Origin: Acidobacteriota bacterium
Lineage (GTDB): Bacteria; Acidobacteriota; Terriglobia; Terriglobales; Acidobacteriaceae
Reading direction: 5' to 3'
Assembly: GCA_018268915.1 (NCBI GenBank)
Contig: JAFDVQ010000018.1
Coordinates: 138,457 to 177,500 of the forward strand
DNA length: 39,044 bases
Position 1 is the first letter of the stretch, and every line of letters starts with the position of its first letter. This document shows positions 8,453 through 17,126 of this stretch, piece after piece. The notes below the pieces were generated by a model that saw only the letters and a list, made by a program, of their open reading frames with translations, was not told the origin of the DNA and made no database searches. Both the position numbers and the translations under genes were made by a program.

Positions 8453-9691
8453 ATGTCCGATCCCTCCATCTTCATCTCCGCCGGAGAAGCCAGCGGCGAG
8501 CACTATGGCGCACTTCTCATCGATGAGTTGCGCAATCAGCTCACAGCGTCCGGCCGCGATGCCACCTTCATCGGCATGGGAGGTTCCCGCATGGTCCAGG
8601 CTGGGCTCACCCGAATTGTCAGATCCGAAGACGTCGCTGTCATGGGAATCACCGAAGTCGTCCGCCACCTTCCGCGCATCTACCGGGAATTTCGCCGCCT
8701 GAAGGCCGCCATCCGCCGTCACCGCCCTGATGTTGCAATCCTGATCGATTTCCCTGACATCCACTTCAAACTGGCCGAGGAGTTCCATCGTCTTGGTATC
8801 CCGGTCATCTTTTTCGTGAGCCCCCAGCTCTGGGCCTGGAAGAAACACCGCATCAAGCTCGTTCAGAAATACGTATCGAAGATGGTCGTCATCTTCCCAT
8901 TCGAAGAACCGTTCTACCGCGAACATGGCGTTCAGGTCACCTTCGTAGGGCATCCCCTCGCCGATCTCTCCGTTCCTGAAGCTTCCCGCGAGCACTTCGC
9001 CCGCGAGGCTGGGCTGAATACTTCTCGCTCCTGGATTGCCCTGCTCCCCGGCAGCCGCCCAAAGGAGATTGGCGACAACCTCCCGCAGATGCTCGCTGCG
9101 GCCCGCATCCTCTCCCTTCGCGGACCCCGCGCCGCCGGCTCCCGCAAGGAATTCGAATTCATCATCCCTCTTGCGCCGACTCTCAATGCATCCCAGCGAA
9201 AGATGCTCGCCGGCCTAGTCAGACACCACGGAGAAGGCCTGCCCGTCCATCTCGTCGACGACGCCCGAGCCGCCCTCTATCATTCCCGCGCCTCGGTCGT
9301 CGCCAGCGGAACCGCCACGGTCGAAGCTGCACTCCTCGGCAATCCTTTCGTTGTCGTCTACCGCGTTTCCAAGCTCACTTATGAAATTGCCCGCCGCGTC
9401 GTCAAAGTTCCCTTTGTTGCCATGCCCAACCTCATCGCCGGCAAGATGGTGGTTCCCGAGCTGATTCAAAACGCCTTTACGGCAGGCAACATCGTGCGCC
9501 ACATCGAGCCCCTGCTACCAGAAGGCTCGGTTCGCGAGTCCATGAAGAGGGAGTTGGCCCGCATCCGCGCCATGCTCACCATCGCCCCAACCGACTTTGG
9601 AGATGAAACGGAAACTGCCATCAGCCGAGTGGCTGAAATCACCCTCAGATACCTCAGCGCCTCTGTGCCGGCAAATGTGGAATCATCATGA
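8453..9691 (+). CDS. lpxB: Lipid-A-disaccharide synthase LpxB
   Basis: This 412-residue GT19 glycosyltransferase joins UDP-2,3-diacylglucosamine to lipid X, forming the tetra-acyl disaccharide of lipid A at the inner face of the inner membrane. Conserved blocks are in order: 'ISAGEASGEHYGALL' at residues 8-22, 'ILIDFPDIHFKLA', 'FFVSPQLWAWKKHRI', 'FPFEEPFYREHGV', 'FVGHPLADL', 'LLPGSRPKEI', 'ASGTATVEAALLGNPFVVVYR' in part, and 'MPNLIAGKMVVPELIQ'. Length matches the family, and ATG 8453 is the first codon before the family start. It shows that the cell makes lipid A. The usual lpxA, lpxD and fabZ partners are not in the window. The M1-like gene follows 43 bases downstream in the same direction. 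Confidence 0.97.
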   Translation: MSDPSIFISAGEASGEHYGALLIDELRNQLTASGRDATFIGMGGSRMVQAGLTRIVRSEDVAVMGITEVVRHLPRIYREFRRLKAAIRRHRPDVAILIDFPDIHFKLAEEFHRLGIPVIFFVSPQLWAWKKHRIKLVQKYVSKMVVIFPFEEPFYREHGVQVTFVGHPLADLSVPEASREHFAREAGLNTSRSWIALLPGSRPKEIGDNLPQMLAAARILSLRGPRAAGSRKEFEFIIPLAPTLNASQRKMLAGLVRHHGEGLPVHLVDDARAALYHSRASVVASGTATVEAALLGNPFVVVYRVSKLTYEIARRVVKVPFVAMPNLIAGKMVVPELIQNAFTAGNIVRHIEPLLPEGSVRESMKRELARIRAMLTIAPTDFGDETETAISRVAEITLRYLSASVPANVESS

Positions 9692-9734
9692 AGCTGAAAA
9701 CGCCATCTAACGCTATATCGCAACCGGAATAAAC

Positions 9735-11762
9735 ATGCGTCCAATGAATACAATGACGAATCGCAAGACCTACTCCCGCAGGTTGATCGGCCTTTTCGCC
9801 GTCCTGCCCGTTTTTGCTGCGGTCTCTTTAGCCGCGCAGACCACTCCGCGACCCGAACGTCCCAGCCTCCGAATCACCGGGTACGTCATTGACGCCGAGA
9901 TCGATACGGCCACGCACCGACTCGCCGCCAAAGCCACCCTGACCCTCACCGCGCCCGAAAACGCCGAGATGGTCAGCTTCGGATTTCACCCCGCGCTCAA
10001 AGTCAACAAAATCACCGATGACAAGGGCAAGGTCCTTACCGGTGAACGTTCTGCCGACGGCACCATTCGCGTCACACCCGCAACTCCGCCCGTCGCCGAA
10101 CAGCCCATGCACTGGACCTTCGACTATGAAGGGGTCATCACCGGCAGTGAGGACGGCCCCGTCGAAGGCCTTAAGCTCGCAGCCATTCAGGAACCAATCA
10201 CGTATCTCCTTTACCCCGCCCGTTGGTTCCCAACCACCGGCTACATGACCGATCGCTTCACGGCGGAGATCCACATCAAGGTCCCGCAAGGCATGAAGGT
10301 CTTCGGCAGCGGAGCTCAGGGCCAGCCGCACCCCGTTAAACTTGCCGACCTAAAACCCGGCGACCAGTTCGACTTCAACTGGACCAAACCCGGCTTCCCC
10401 GGAACCATCATCGCTGGCCGCTTTGTCGGGCCCGTTTCCGCCGGAATGGGCAGTCCCAATGTCTATCTCACGGTCACTCATCAAGCCGCGGGCGGCCAGC
10501 TCTCCCAGACCGCCAGCCGCCAGTTCGCCTTCTTTACTGATAAATTCGGCGCTCTCGAAAGCGGCCACATCAATGTCGTTGAACTCCCTGACGACACCCT
10601 CCCCGCCGCTTACGCACCGGAACTCGTAGCGATCATGGGCTCCCGTACGGGCGACAAATCCGGCATCCGCCTTCTCGCCAACACCATCGCCCATCTCTGG
10701 TGGGGATCGGAAGTAAGCCCCCGCACTCTGAACGACGCCTGGATCACCAACGGCATGTCCCGTTACGGCGAGCTCATGTACGTCGAGGACGAGAATGGCA
10801 AGGCAGCCCTCAAGACGGCCCTGCAGGACGTCTCGGCCGGTGCACTAGCATACGACACCATCCCGCTCTCCAGCGTCTCTCGGCTCAACCCGTTTTCGCC
10901 TGAATTCCAGTCCATGACCCTCGAGAAGGGCGCCGAGATCTTTCACATGCTCCGCGGCATCATCGGCGACAACGCCTTCCAGTCCGTTCTGAAAGGCGCT
11001 CTCAGCCAGTACACCGACAAAGGCATCCGCGCCGCCGACCTCTACAAGGTCGCCGAGGCACAGAGCCAGCAGCAGCTCACTCCATTCTTCTCTCAGTGGA
11101 TCGACGGAACCGGCGCGCCGACCTTCACGAACAAGTACTCCGTCTACCGTCTCGGAAATAACAAGGGATTCCGTACGATCGGCCAGATCAATCAGGATCT
11201 CGACCTCTTCAACATGCCGGTCAACCTCCGAGTCGAGACCGATGGCAAAACCGTAGACCAGAAAGTCGACGTCGTCGGCACAGATTCGCAGTACACCGTC
11301 GACACATTTGGTCGTCCTCGCCGCATCGCCATCGATCCCGGCGACTGGGTTCTCAAATCCTCACCCGATCTCCAGGTTCGCATCGCGATTCTCAAGGGCC
11401 AGCAACTGGTCGCCCAGAACGATCTCGTCGGTGCGCTCGCCGAGTATCAGAAAGCTTTGCAGGCCAACTCGCAAAGCTCGCTCGCGAGCTATCGCATCGG
11501 TGAAGTGCTCTTCACCCAGCGCAACTATCAGGCGGCGGTCAACTCCTACCGTGACGCCCTTCGGGGCGATGGCGAGCCTCGCTGGACTGAAGTCTGGAGC
11601 CATATTGCGATCGGCAAAATCTTCGACCTCACAGGCCAGCGCGACCGCGCCGTTCAGGAATATCGTCTCGCAGTGCAGACGAACGACAACACGCAAGGCG
11701 CGGTGAACGAGGCCCGCCAGTGGCTTTCCAAACCCTACAAAGTTCCCGACGTCGGCCAATAA
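9735..11762 (+). CDS. M1-peptidase-like protein without catalytic residues, with C-terminal TPRs
   Basis: A 675-residue exported protein. After a signal peptide (residues about 15-34) comes a beta-sandwich like the N-terminal domain of M1 aminopeptidases, then a helical region aligned to the M1 catalytic domain, then TPR-like helices from about 550 to 670. The catalytic HExxH is N316-T317-I-A-H320, so only the second His is left. The third zinc ligand, 19 residues later in 'WxNEG', is N339 (WITNG). The tyrosine before 'EKGA' is L396 (TLEKGAEIFHMLR). The spacing is intact, so these are substitutions, not a bad alignment. The protein is probably a non-enzymatic binding or scaffold protein in the periplasm. 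Start ATG 9735; ATGs at 9744 and 9753 are also possible. Two TPRs are clear (ALAEYQKALQ, AAVNSYRDAL). Confidence 0.85.
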   Translation: MRPMNTMTNRKTYSRRLIGLFAVLPVFAAVSLAAQTTPRPERPSLRITGYVIDAEIDTATHRLAAKATLTLTAPENAEMVSFGFHPALKVNKITDDKGKVLTGERSADGTIRVTPATPPVAEQPMHWTFDYEGVITGSEDGPVEGLKLAAIQEPITYLLYPARWFPTTGYMTDRFTAEIHIKVPQGMKVFGSGAQGQPHPVKLADLKPGDQFDFNWTKPGFPGTIIAGRFVGPVSAGMGSPNVYLTVTHQAAGGQLSQTASRQFAFFTDKFGALESGHINVVELPDDTLPAAYAPELVAIMGSRTGDKSGIRLLANTIAHLWWGSEVSPRTLNDAWITNGMSRYGELMYVEDENGKAALKTALQDVSAGALAYDTIPLSSVSRLNPFSPEFQSMTLEKGAEIFHMLRGIIGDNAFQSVLKGALSQYTDKGIRAADLYKVAEAQSQQQLTPFFSQWIDGTGAPTFTNKYSVYRLGNNKGFRTIGQINQDLDLFNMPVNLRVETDGKTVDQKVDVVGTDSQYTVDTFGRPRRIAIDPGDWVLKSSPDLQVRIAILKGQQLVAQNDLVGALAEYQKALQANSQSSLASYRIGEVLFTQRNYQAAVNSYRDALRGDGEPRWTEVWSHIAIGKIFDLTGQRDRAVQEYRLAVQTNDNTQGAVNEARQWLSKPYKVPDVGQ

Positions 11763-11801
11763 CTCGATCCAGCCAAACTCCTCAGACGTGAACCCCCATC
11801 C

Positions 11802-11829
11802 AACCCAGGGCGCAAGCCCTGGGTTTCTT
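11802..11829 (+). terminator. Rho-independent terminator after the M1-like gene
   Basis: A perfect 10-bp stem, AACCCAGGGC and GCCCTGGGTT, closes on a GCAA tetraloop and is followed by a T-rich tail (TCTT). It lies 40 bases past the stop at 11762 and ends the lpxB-M1-like transcript before the secreted-protein run. Confidence 0.85.
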
Positions 11830-11966
11830 GTCGATCGACGCGGGGCATTCGACCCCTTATGAACCCGGTCTGCAACATTTGCCAGGACCAAGCGCGTCTC
11901 CGCGCAAACCCCGAATATGCCCTTCCGCATCTTCACTGCCAAGGAAAGATATTCAAGGAGCTCTCT

Positions 11967-13118
11967 ATGCTGCGTACCACCTTTCTTGCCTGCGCAACCA
12001 TGCTGGCGGCAGGCGTTGTAGTCCCTTCTTCGCCCGCGATCGCGCAAAGTACTCACGTTGCCTACGTCTACGTTTCAGACCTGGTCAGCCCAAACACGAG
12101 CAACAAGCACGACCTCTATGCATACGGTGCCCGAGCCGATGGCAGCCTCTACAGGGTTACCGGCACGCCGTTCAACTACGACATCCACTCCCTGTCGGTA
12201 AACGGCAACTATCTCTTCGGGGTGAGTGGGAATCTGATCGACAGCTACCTGGTCTCCTCTACCGGCGCACCGCAACTTGTGGGTACCGTCGACGCTGTCT
12301 CTCATGCAACAAATCCGTGCGGCGGTATAGGCGCTCTTGCGGTCGATCACTCAGGTCACAATCTCTACGGCCCCATCACGGAAGGTGATTGCATGGGCAT
12401 AAGCTTCCAGAACTTCGCAATCAGCAGCACCAGTGGCAAGCTGACTTACAAGAATACGTCTGACGAAGCCGGCTACGGCTACAGCGGGCTCAGCTTCCTT
12501 GGTAACAACCTTTTCGCCTACACCCCCATCTGCAATGCTTTTGACGGCGAAGCCATAGGCCGAATCGGTGCTTATCAGCGTGCCTCCGATGGCACTCTGA
12601 AAAGAGTCGCCGCGAATGTCGGGTCGGTTTCCACTCCGAGCGGCGCTGATAGCTACTGCCCCCTCGCGATCGCGACGGATCCCACCAATCACGTGGCGGT
12701 GCTTCAACAGGCAACAATGGGCGACGGAACCTACGTCGGTCCGCCGAACATTGCCACGTACACAGCTACCTCGACCGGCGATCTCACCACTACCAGCACC
12801 TACAGCAACTCGCCTCGCACACGTACTGGAGCAAACGTGATGCGCATGGACCCTTCCGGCAAGCTCCTCGCGGTCGGCGGCGCAAACGGCCTCGACGTGT
12901 TCCACTATCACGGCGCCAACCCGATCACGTATGCAAAAGCGCTCCTCACATCTACGCCCATCTCGTCTGTCTATTGGGACAAGAGCAACCATCTTTATGC
13001 TCTTGGCAACGGCAAGCTCTACGTCTTCACCGTTACTTTGACGGGCGTTTCGCAGGCTCCCGGATCGCCGCACGCAATCCCGCATCCGGATTCTCTGATC
13101 GTCCGCGCCACAAATTAG
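11967..13118 (+). CDS. Secreted beta-propeller-like protein
   Basis: A 383-residue exported protein. ATG 11967 follows AAGGAG at 6 bases and opens on a signal peptide (MLRTTFLACATMLAAGVVV, cleavage after AIAQ). The in-frame ATG at 11859 would bury this signal. The mature chain consists of repeated short beta-strand units of the kind found in YVTN/lactonase-type propellers, for example 'HVAYVYVSDL', 'LYAYGARADGSLYRVTGTPF', 'IGALAVDHSGHNLYG', 'IGAYQRASDGTLKRV', 'MRMDPSGKLLAVGGANGLDVF' and 'LYALGNGKLYVFTVT'. Such proteins in Acidobacteriota are usually of unknown substrate. It begins the run of secreted proteins that extends to 17105. Confidence 0.72.
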   Translation: MLRTTFLACATMLAAGVVVPSSPAIAQSTHVAYVYVSDLVSPNTSNKHDLYAYGARADGSLYRVTGTPFNYDIHSLSVNGNYLFGVSGNLIDSYLVSSTGAPQLVGTVDAVSHATNPCGGIGALAVDHSGHNLYGPITEGDCMGISFQNFAISSTSGKLTYKNTSDEAGYGYSGLSFLGNNLFAYTPICNAFDGEAIGRIGAYQRASDGTLKRVAANVGSVSTPSGADSYCPLAIATDPTNHVAVLQQATMGDGTYVGPPNIATYTATSTGDLTTTSTYSNSPRTRTGANVMRMDPSGKLLAVGGANGLDVFHYHGANPITYAKALLTSTPISSVYWDKSNHLYALGNGKLYVFTVTLTGVSQAPGSPHAIPHPDSLIVRATN

Positions 13119-13124
13119 GGACTT

Positions 13125-13165
13125 TGATCGATCCCGATCCCACCTCGAGGGACCGGGATCGATCA
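13125..13165. terminator. Perfect 12-bp inverted repeat, probable terminator hairpin
   Basis: TGATCGATCCCG at 13125-13136 pairs perfectly with CGGGATCGATCA at 13154-13165 across a 17-base loop. It starts 7 bases after the stop of the propeller gene. There is no T tract after it on the plus strand, so termination would be atypical. It could also protect the 3' end or bind a protein. Confidence 0.5.
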
Positions 13166-13410
13166 GCCAATCGGATAAGCCAGCTCATCACCGAATTACA
13201 GACTAAAATCCGAAGCCCGCTCAACTTATCGCTCCAACCTGAAAACTCGACTCCATTGCGCTCAAGCTTGTTACCAGTAAGTAAGCTCTCGCGCCCACTT
13301 GATTACCTTGGAATAGAAGCCGTGACACATCGTAAGTCGAAGGTAACGTCAGCTGACAATACGGCACGATTGCTGCTGATCAATCTTGGCAACTTCTTTC
13401 ATTACTGGTG

Positions 13411-13438
13411 TCGAACTGTTTTCTTTTGATGTTATGAT
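13411..13438 (+). promoter_or_regulatory. Possible sigma-70-like promoter for the fibre gene
   Basis: TATGAT at 13433-13438 matches the -10 consensus at five of six bases. TCGAAC lies 16 bases upstream and is a weak -35. The -10 is convincing; the -35 is not. Confidence 0.3.
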
Positions 13439-13594
13439 CCGTCCTATCAATCTGCCTCTCTAAGAGCACTTCCCCTCCCCTTGTTCCGCTCAGAGTCAGG
13501 ACCTGTAGCTCAAGAAACACGAGCATGTGTCCGTTCTCACAATGCCCGAGTGCTGCGGTGTGGAATCCAGGATCGGAAAAATTGGGAGGGCATC

Positions 13595-15004
13595 GTGCCA
13601 CGTCAGATCTCTTTCAGGCAGTATTTGTTTTTGTTGCTCGCGATCTCAGTTTCTCCCCTCCTCGCTCAAGCCCAATCCGCGCCTCCCGCTGCCGACAGCT
13701 ATACGCAAAGCTCGAAGTCATCGACTAATTTTGGGACCCAAACCTCCCTGCTCGTGAATTCCAGCACAACGAGTTATCTTCGATTCAATCTAGGCACACT
13801 TCCTGCCGGGAGTTCGATCAGCAAAGCGACCCTACGTCTTTACGTAGGTGCGGTGACAACCGGTGGTAGTTTCGATGTCGATCAAGTTCAGGCTTCCTGG
13901 AGCGAATCAGGAATTAACTACAAGAACCAGCCTCCCCTCGGAGCATCTGCAACAGGGCTTCACCCAATCTCGATCTCCTCATCAAGCCTGAATCAGTTTG
14001 TTCTGATCGACATCACGGCCCTCGTCCAGGATTGGTTCACCAATCCCGCTGCTTTCCCTAACAATGGAATCGCCCTGGTTCTACAAGGAAACAACGGATC
14101 CTTCGCGTTTGATAGCAAAGAGAGCACGAATACGAGCCACCAGCCCGAATTGGAAATCGCCATCACCGGTCCAATCGGCCCACAAGGGCCTCAAGGACCT
14201 ACGGGGCTGACAGGTTCTATCGGACCCGCCGGGCCAGCAGGTCCGACCGGAGCCACAGGTGCACAAGGCCCTCAGGGATCCCAAGGCCCTATCGGCCTTC
14301 CGGGTCCAGCGGGACCAATCGGGGCAACGGGACCGCAGGGTCCGCAAGGCCCGCAAGGTCCTGCTGGAGCCAGCGGCACATTTGGGGCAGGCGTGAATTC
14401 GCAGACAGGAAACTACACCGCGGCGACTGGAGACAACGGGAAGCTGATCACCATGAACGGTGGTTCGCTCACACTCGCTCTCCCCTCACCGGCTCTCAGC
14501 TCGCCCTGGTACATCGGGGTTCAGAACCTCAACGCCTCCAACCTTACGATTTCGAGCGCTGCACAGATCAATGGCGGCGCCAGTGGCAGCATTTCCCTCG
14601 CGCCTTATCAGATGGTTCAGGTGTGGTCCGATGGGACGGGCTACTTCTCCAGCCCGGCCTTGCTCGCGGGCGCAAACATCACGCTCACCCCAACCAGCAA
14701 CGGCCTCACGATCGCCAGCAGTGGATCTGGCGGTGGAGGAACAGGCGGGGGTACAGCGGGCGGCGACCTCACCGGCACCTATCCGAATCCAACACTCATC
14801 TCGACTGGTACTCCTGGCACCTATGCCAAAGTGAGCACAGACGCGCAAGGTCGCGTGACATCAGGGACAACACTCTCGGCTTCAGATATCCCCAGCCTGC
14901 AACCTCCTACATTCAGAACCAGACAGGCTCTCAGCAACTTGCCAGCTTCAACATCAACGGCGGGGGCACGCTCGGCGGTTCGCTGCAAGTGGCCGGATCT
15001 GTAG
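13595..15004 (+). CDS. DNRLRE / collagen-like surface fibre protein, 5' part before a -1 frameshift
   Basis: The start is GTG 13595, with GGGAGGG 4 bases upstream and a signal peptide behind it (FLFLLLAISVSPLLAQAQ). Residues about 27-185 resemble the DNRLRE domain (YTQSSKSSTNFGTQTSLLV, then YLRFNLGTLPAGSSISKATL and WF-rich strands), a secreted beta-sandwich found in bacterial surface proteins. From residue 192 there are 23 uninterrupted Gly-X-Y triplets (14168-14374), a collagen-like stalk rich in GPQ, GPA and GPT that should form a trimer. A Gly-Ser linker and 'AGGDLTGTYPNPTL' follow, a phrase typical of phage tail-fibre-like proteins. After 'SASDIP' at 14893 the frame turns to unrelated sequence and stops at 15004, while the continuation is in the -1 frame. 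Read across, the protein would be about 657 residues. Confidence 0.78.
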   Translation: MPRQISFRQYLFLLLAISVSPLLAQAQSAPPAADSYTQSSKSSTNFGTQTSLLVNSSTTSYLRFNLGTLPAGSSISKATLRLYVGAVTTGGSFDVDQVQASWSESGINYKNQPPLGASATGLHPISISSSSLNQFVLIDITALVQDWFTNPAAFPNNGIALVLQGNNGSFAFDSKESTNTSHQPELEIAITGPIGPQGPQGPTGLTGSIGPAGPAGPTGATGAQGPQGSQGPIGLPGPAGPIGATGPQGPQGPQGPAGASGTFGAGVNSQTGNYTAATGDNGKLITMNGGSLTLALPSPALSSPWYIGVQNLNASNLTISSAAQINGGASGSISLAPYQMVQVWSDGTGYFSSPALLAGANITLTPTSNGLTIASSGSGGGGTGGGTAGGDLTGTYPNPTLISTGTPGTYAKVSTDAQGRVTSGTTLSASDIPSLQPPTFRTRQALSNLPASTSTAGARSAVRCKWPDL

Positions 15005-15567
15005 CCGCGGCTACGTTTGCCAGCACCACGGCGACTGGCACGCCTCCGTTTCTCGTCAACAGTTCAACGCAGGTCCCCAATCTCAACGCGTCACTCGTTG
15101 CGGGAAAAGGGATCACTGGTTCCGGAGCAGCAATCACGACTGGGCCTGCCGTCGGCACGACCAACAACATTGTTGTCTTCAGCGGAGCGGGCGGTCAGTT
15201 GGCTGACTCCGGAGTGCCACTCACCCTCGCTACCTCGTCGTCAAATGTCATAGTCAGCAGCGGACTCACGCCAGGCCGCGCCTACACAACGAGTTCCACT
15301 GGACTCGTCCCAGCACTGATGAATTCTCCACCGACAAATCCCGCAGTATGCTTCGCTACTTCGGCCACGCAATGTCAGCTGAACGGCTATGTCACAACCA
15401 GCGGCCTCACCGCGGGCGCAGTGTATTACGTCTCGCCGACCTCTGCGGGTGTTTTAACCTCCGCCAAGCCGACAACCTCCGGCACATGCATCCAGGTCTT
15501 CGGCCAGGCTCTCGGCACCACAGTTCTAATCCTTACGCCTTCCCCGGACTACGGATGCATCCAATGA
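14893..15567 (+). CDS. Fibre protein, 3' part in the -1 frame
   Basis: This frame continues the fibre gene after the shift. A one-base slip back on CCCC at 14890-14893 joins 'SASDIP' to 'QPATSYIQNQTGSQQLASF', which is the expected sequence after such a phrase in tail-fibre-like proteins ('YIQN' with a Q, then a strand and 'GGTLGGSLQVAGS'). The 224-residue C-terminal piece is rich in Ser, Thr and Gly and ends with a Cys-containing segment (TCIQVFGQALGTTVLILTP). The frame is open further upstream to 14623, but that part is out-of-frame read of the fibre gene. It has no own ribosome site at the join. The stop overlaps the ATG of the next gene as ATGA, which argues that translation normally reaches this end. 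A deletion, a sequencing error or programmed slippage could each explain it. Confidence 0.6.
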   Translation, partial: QPATSYIQNQTGSQQLASFNINGGGTLGGSLQVAGSVAAATFASTTATGTPPFLVNSSTQVPNLNASLVAGKGITGSGAAITTGPAVGTTNNIVVFSGAGGQLADSGVPLTLATSSSNVIVSSGLTPGRAYTTSSTGLVPALMNSPPTNPAVCFATSATQCQLNGYVTTSGLTAGAVYYVSPTSAGVLTSAKPTTSGTCIQVFGQALGTTVLILTPSPDYGCIQ

Positions 15568-17105
15568 GGACGTTGCTCCTGGTTTTGGCTTTTACCCTTC
15601 TGGTTCCGGTTCAGTGTCTTGCTGCGATGCAGGTCGCGCCGAACTGGGCGACATGGGACGGCAAGCCAGTGGGGTCTTCGACGGGCGCCGTCACGTCCGT
15701 GAACGGATCTGCCCTAGGCACCGCTGCAGGCAGACTCTCATCATGGAACGGCCTCCTCCTTCCCGCCACATCGCCATCCGGCACGTTCAGCGAAACCTTT
15801 TCCACCGGCAGCGTCTCGTGCTGGGCTGGCGGCCCTGCAGCCTGTACGCAGACCTGGGGCAACTACTCAGGCACGCCCACTACCCAGACTCTCGTGACTG
15901 CTCCCGGCTCAGGATGGAATCACCCAAAGGTCGTCAAACTCCCCGCCACATCGAGAAACCCGCTCTATCTGTACTCAATAGGAACAATCCCATACGCAAC
16001 CGCTGGAACGCTGAAAGGAGATGTCACTGTCGAGTTCTCGTACGACGCCTCCAGATTCAACTCACAGGCAATTCTGTTGCTCAACGCCAACACAGATGGA
16101 TCGGCCACATACTCCTTGAACCTCGATGGCGCAGGAAACTGCCTCATGGGCCGCACGCAGTGGATACCCTGTGCCGTCAATCAGCGCCATCTTTTTCACG
16201 TCCACCTCGATGGCAAGTCGAGCTATGACCAGTTGGATGGCGGCACACAATACCCGTTCACCGCAGATGCTACCCAGCCATTCGACGAAGTGGCTCTGAA
16301 CGGCAGCACAGGTACCGGACTCTACTTTGGCGACATCAACGTCACCTTCGCGGGCTACAATTCCTGCCTCGCATCGCCCCAGTTGATATTTGACGGACTG
16401 GGAGGTAGCGGCACAATTACAGGTGCGAACCTGACCGCAGGGACACATGGCGGCAATTTCAATACGGGCTGGGAACTGCAGTCAGCTTCCGGCCTTTCTT
16501 TCTCCTACGTTTCCGGCGGATCGCCATTCGCTCATCCCATCTCAGTCTGCGGCACCAGCTATGCAGGCAACACCGGTAAGGCCATGCGAATGACAATGCC
16601 TGCGTCCAACGGAAGCGGAGGGTATTGGGAGCTTTGGAATTTCACCACATACGTCGGCTACTCGGTAGGATTTGGCTGGTCCTACACATCCACAGGGTTG
16701 AATGACATCGTCGACTTATTCGCCATCGGCGACGTAAATGGGCCCATCACAAATGTTCAGCTGAATATAGTCGGTAGCGCGCAGCGCATCTGCTTTGAGA
16801 ACGACGTCAACGACACGCTGGGCTCGCCCTGCATTCCCGTCGACGTCGCCCCCTCCACTCCATATTGGATTTCTTTCGGCACCTCGGCCACGGGAGATGA
16901 TTCTGTCTACCTCTACAGCTACCCAAATATGACGCTGCTCGGCAGTGCGCACATCCTTCCCAACGCTCGACCTGCCCAGGTTGGTGTCGCTGCTCTCAAG
17001 ATGGGAAAGACCGGAAGCGAGCCAATCTCTCATTCCATGACAATGGATTACTGGAACGTCATCATGGACTTTACCGGAGGCAGGGTTCCGCTACTTCCGC
17101 AATAG
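15564..17105 (+). CDS. Secreted concanavalin-lectin-like protein coupled to the fibre gene
   Basis: A 513-residue exported protein. ATG 15564 overlaps the preceding stop as ATGA and begins a signal peptide (MRTLLLVLAFTLLVPVQCLAA). The mature protein starts with 'TGAVTSVNGSALGTAAG', a linker phrase that recalls tail-fibre proteins, and then has two halves of beta-rich sequence. The first (about residues 75-265) contains 'FSETFSTGSVSCWAG' and 'VTVEFSYDASRFNSQAILLL', the second (about 290-510) contains 'YWELWNFTTYVGYSVGFGW', 'PYWISFGTSATGDDSVYLY' and 'MDYWNVIMDF', which look like LamG or related jelly-roll strands. I do not recognise a named family. Its coupling suggests that it is made with the fibre protein and may be displayed with it. 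Confidence 0.7.
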   Translation: MRTLLLVLAFTLLVPVQCLAAMQVAPNWATWDGKPVGSSTGAVTSVNGSALGTAAGRLSSWNGLLLPATSPSGTFSETFSTGSVSCWAGGPAACTQTWGNYSGTPTTQTLVTAPGSGWNHPKVVKLPATSRNPLYLYSIGTIPYATAGTLKGDVTVEFSYDASRFNSQAILLLNANTDGSATYSLNLDGAGNCLMGRTQWIPCAVNQRHLFHVHLDGKSSYDQLDGGTQYPFTADATQPFDEVALNGSTGTGLYFGDINVTFAGYNSCLASPQLIFDGLGGSGTITGANLTAGTHGGNFNTGWELQSASGLSFSYVSGGSPFAHPISVCGTSYAGNTGKAMRMTMPASNGSGGYWELWNFTTYVGYSVGFGWSYTSTGLNDIVDLFAIGDVNGPITNVQLNIVGSAQRICFENDVNDTLGSPCIPVDVAPSTPYWISFGTSATGDDSVYLYSYPNMTLLGSAHILPNARPAQVGVAALKMGKTGSEPISHSMTMDYWNVIMDFTGGRVPLLPQ

Positions 17106-17126
17106 AAATCTTGCCCACTTTGAGAT

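Larger units (their letters stand above)
13119..13594. other. 476-base intergenic region before the fibre gene
   Basis: AT-richer than its flanks and without a credible gene. It holds a perfect inverted repeat at 13125-13165, a possible promoter at 13411-13438 and about 150 bases of leader before the GTG at 13595. Short frames starting at 13481, 13525 and 13527 are upstream extensions or other-frame shadows. Confidence 0.6.

Noticed and set aside
14168..14374. CRISPR-like or satellite repeat
   Set aside because: The periodicity is that of Gly-X-Y codons in a collagen-like stalk; there are no unique spacers.
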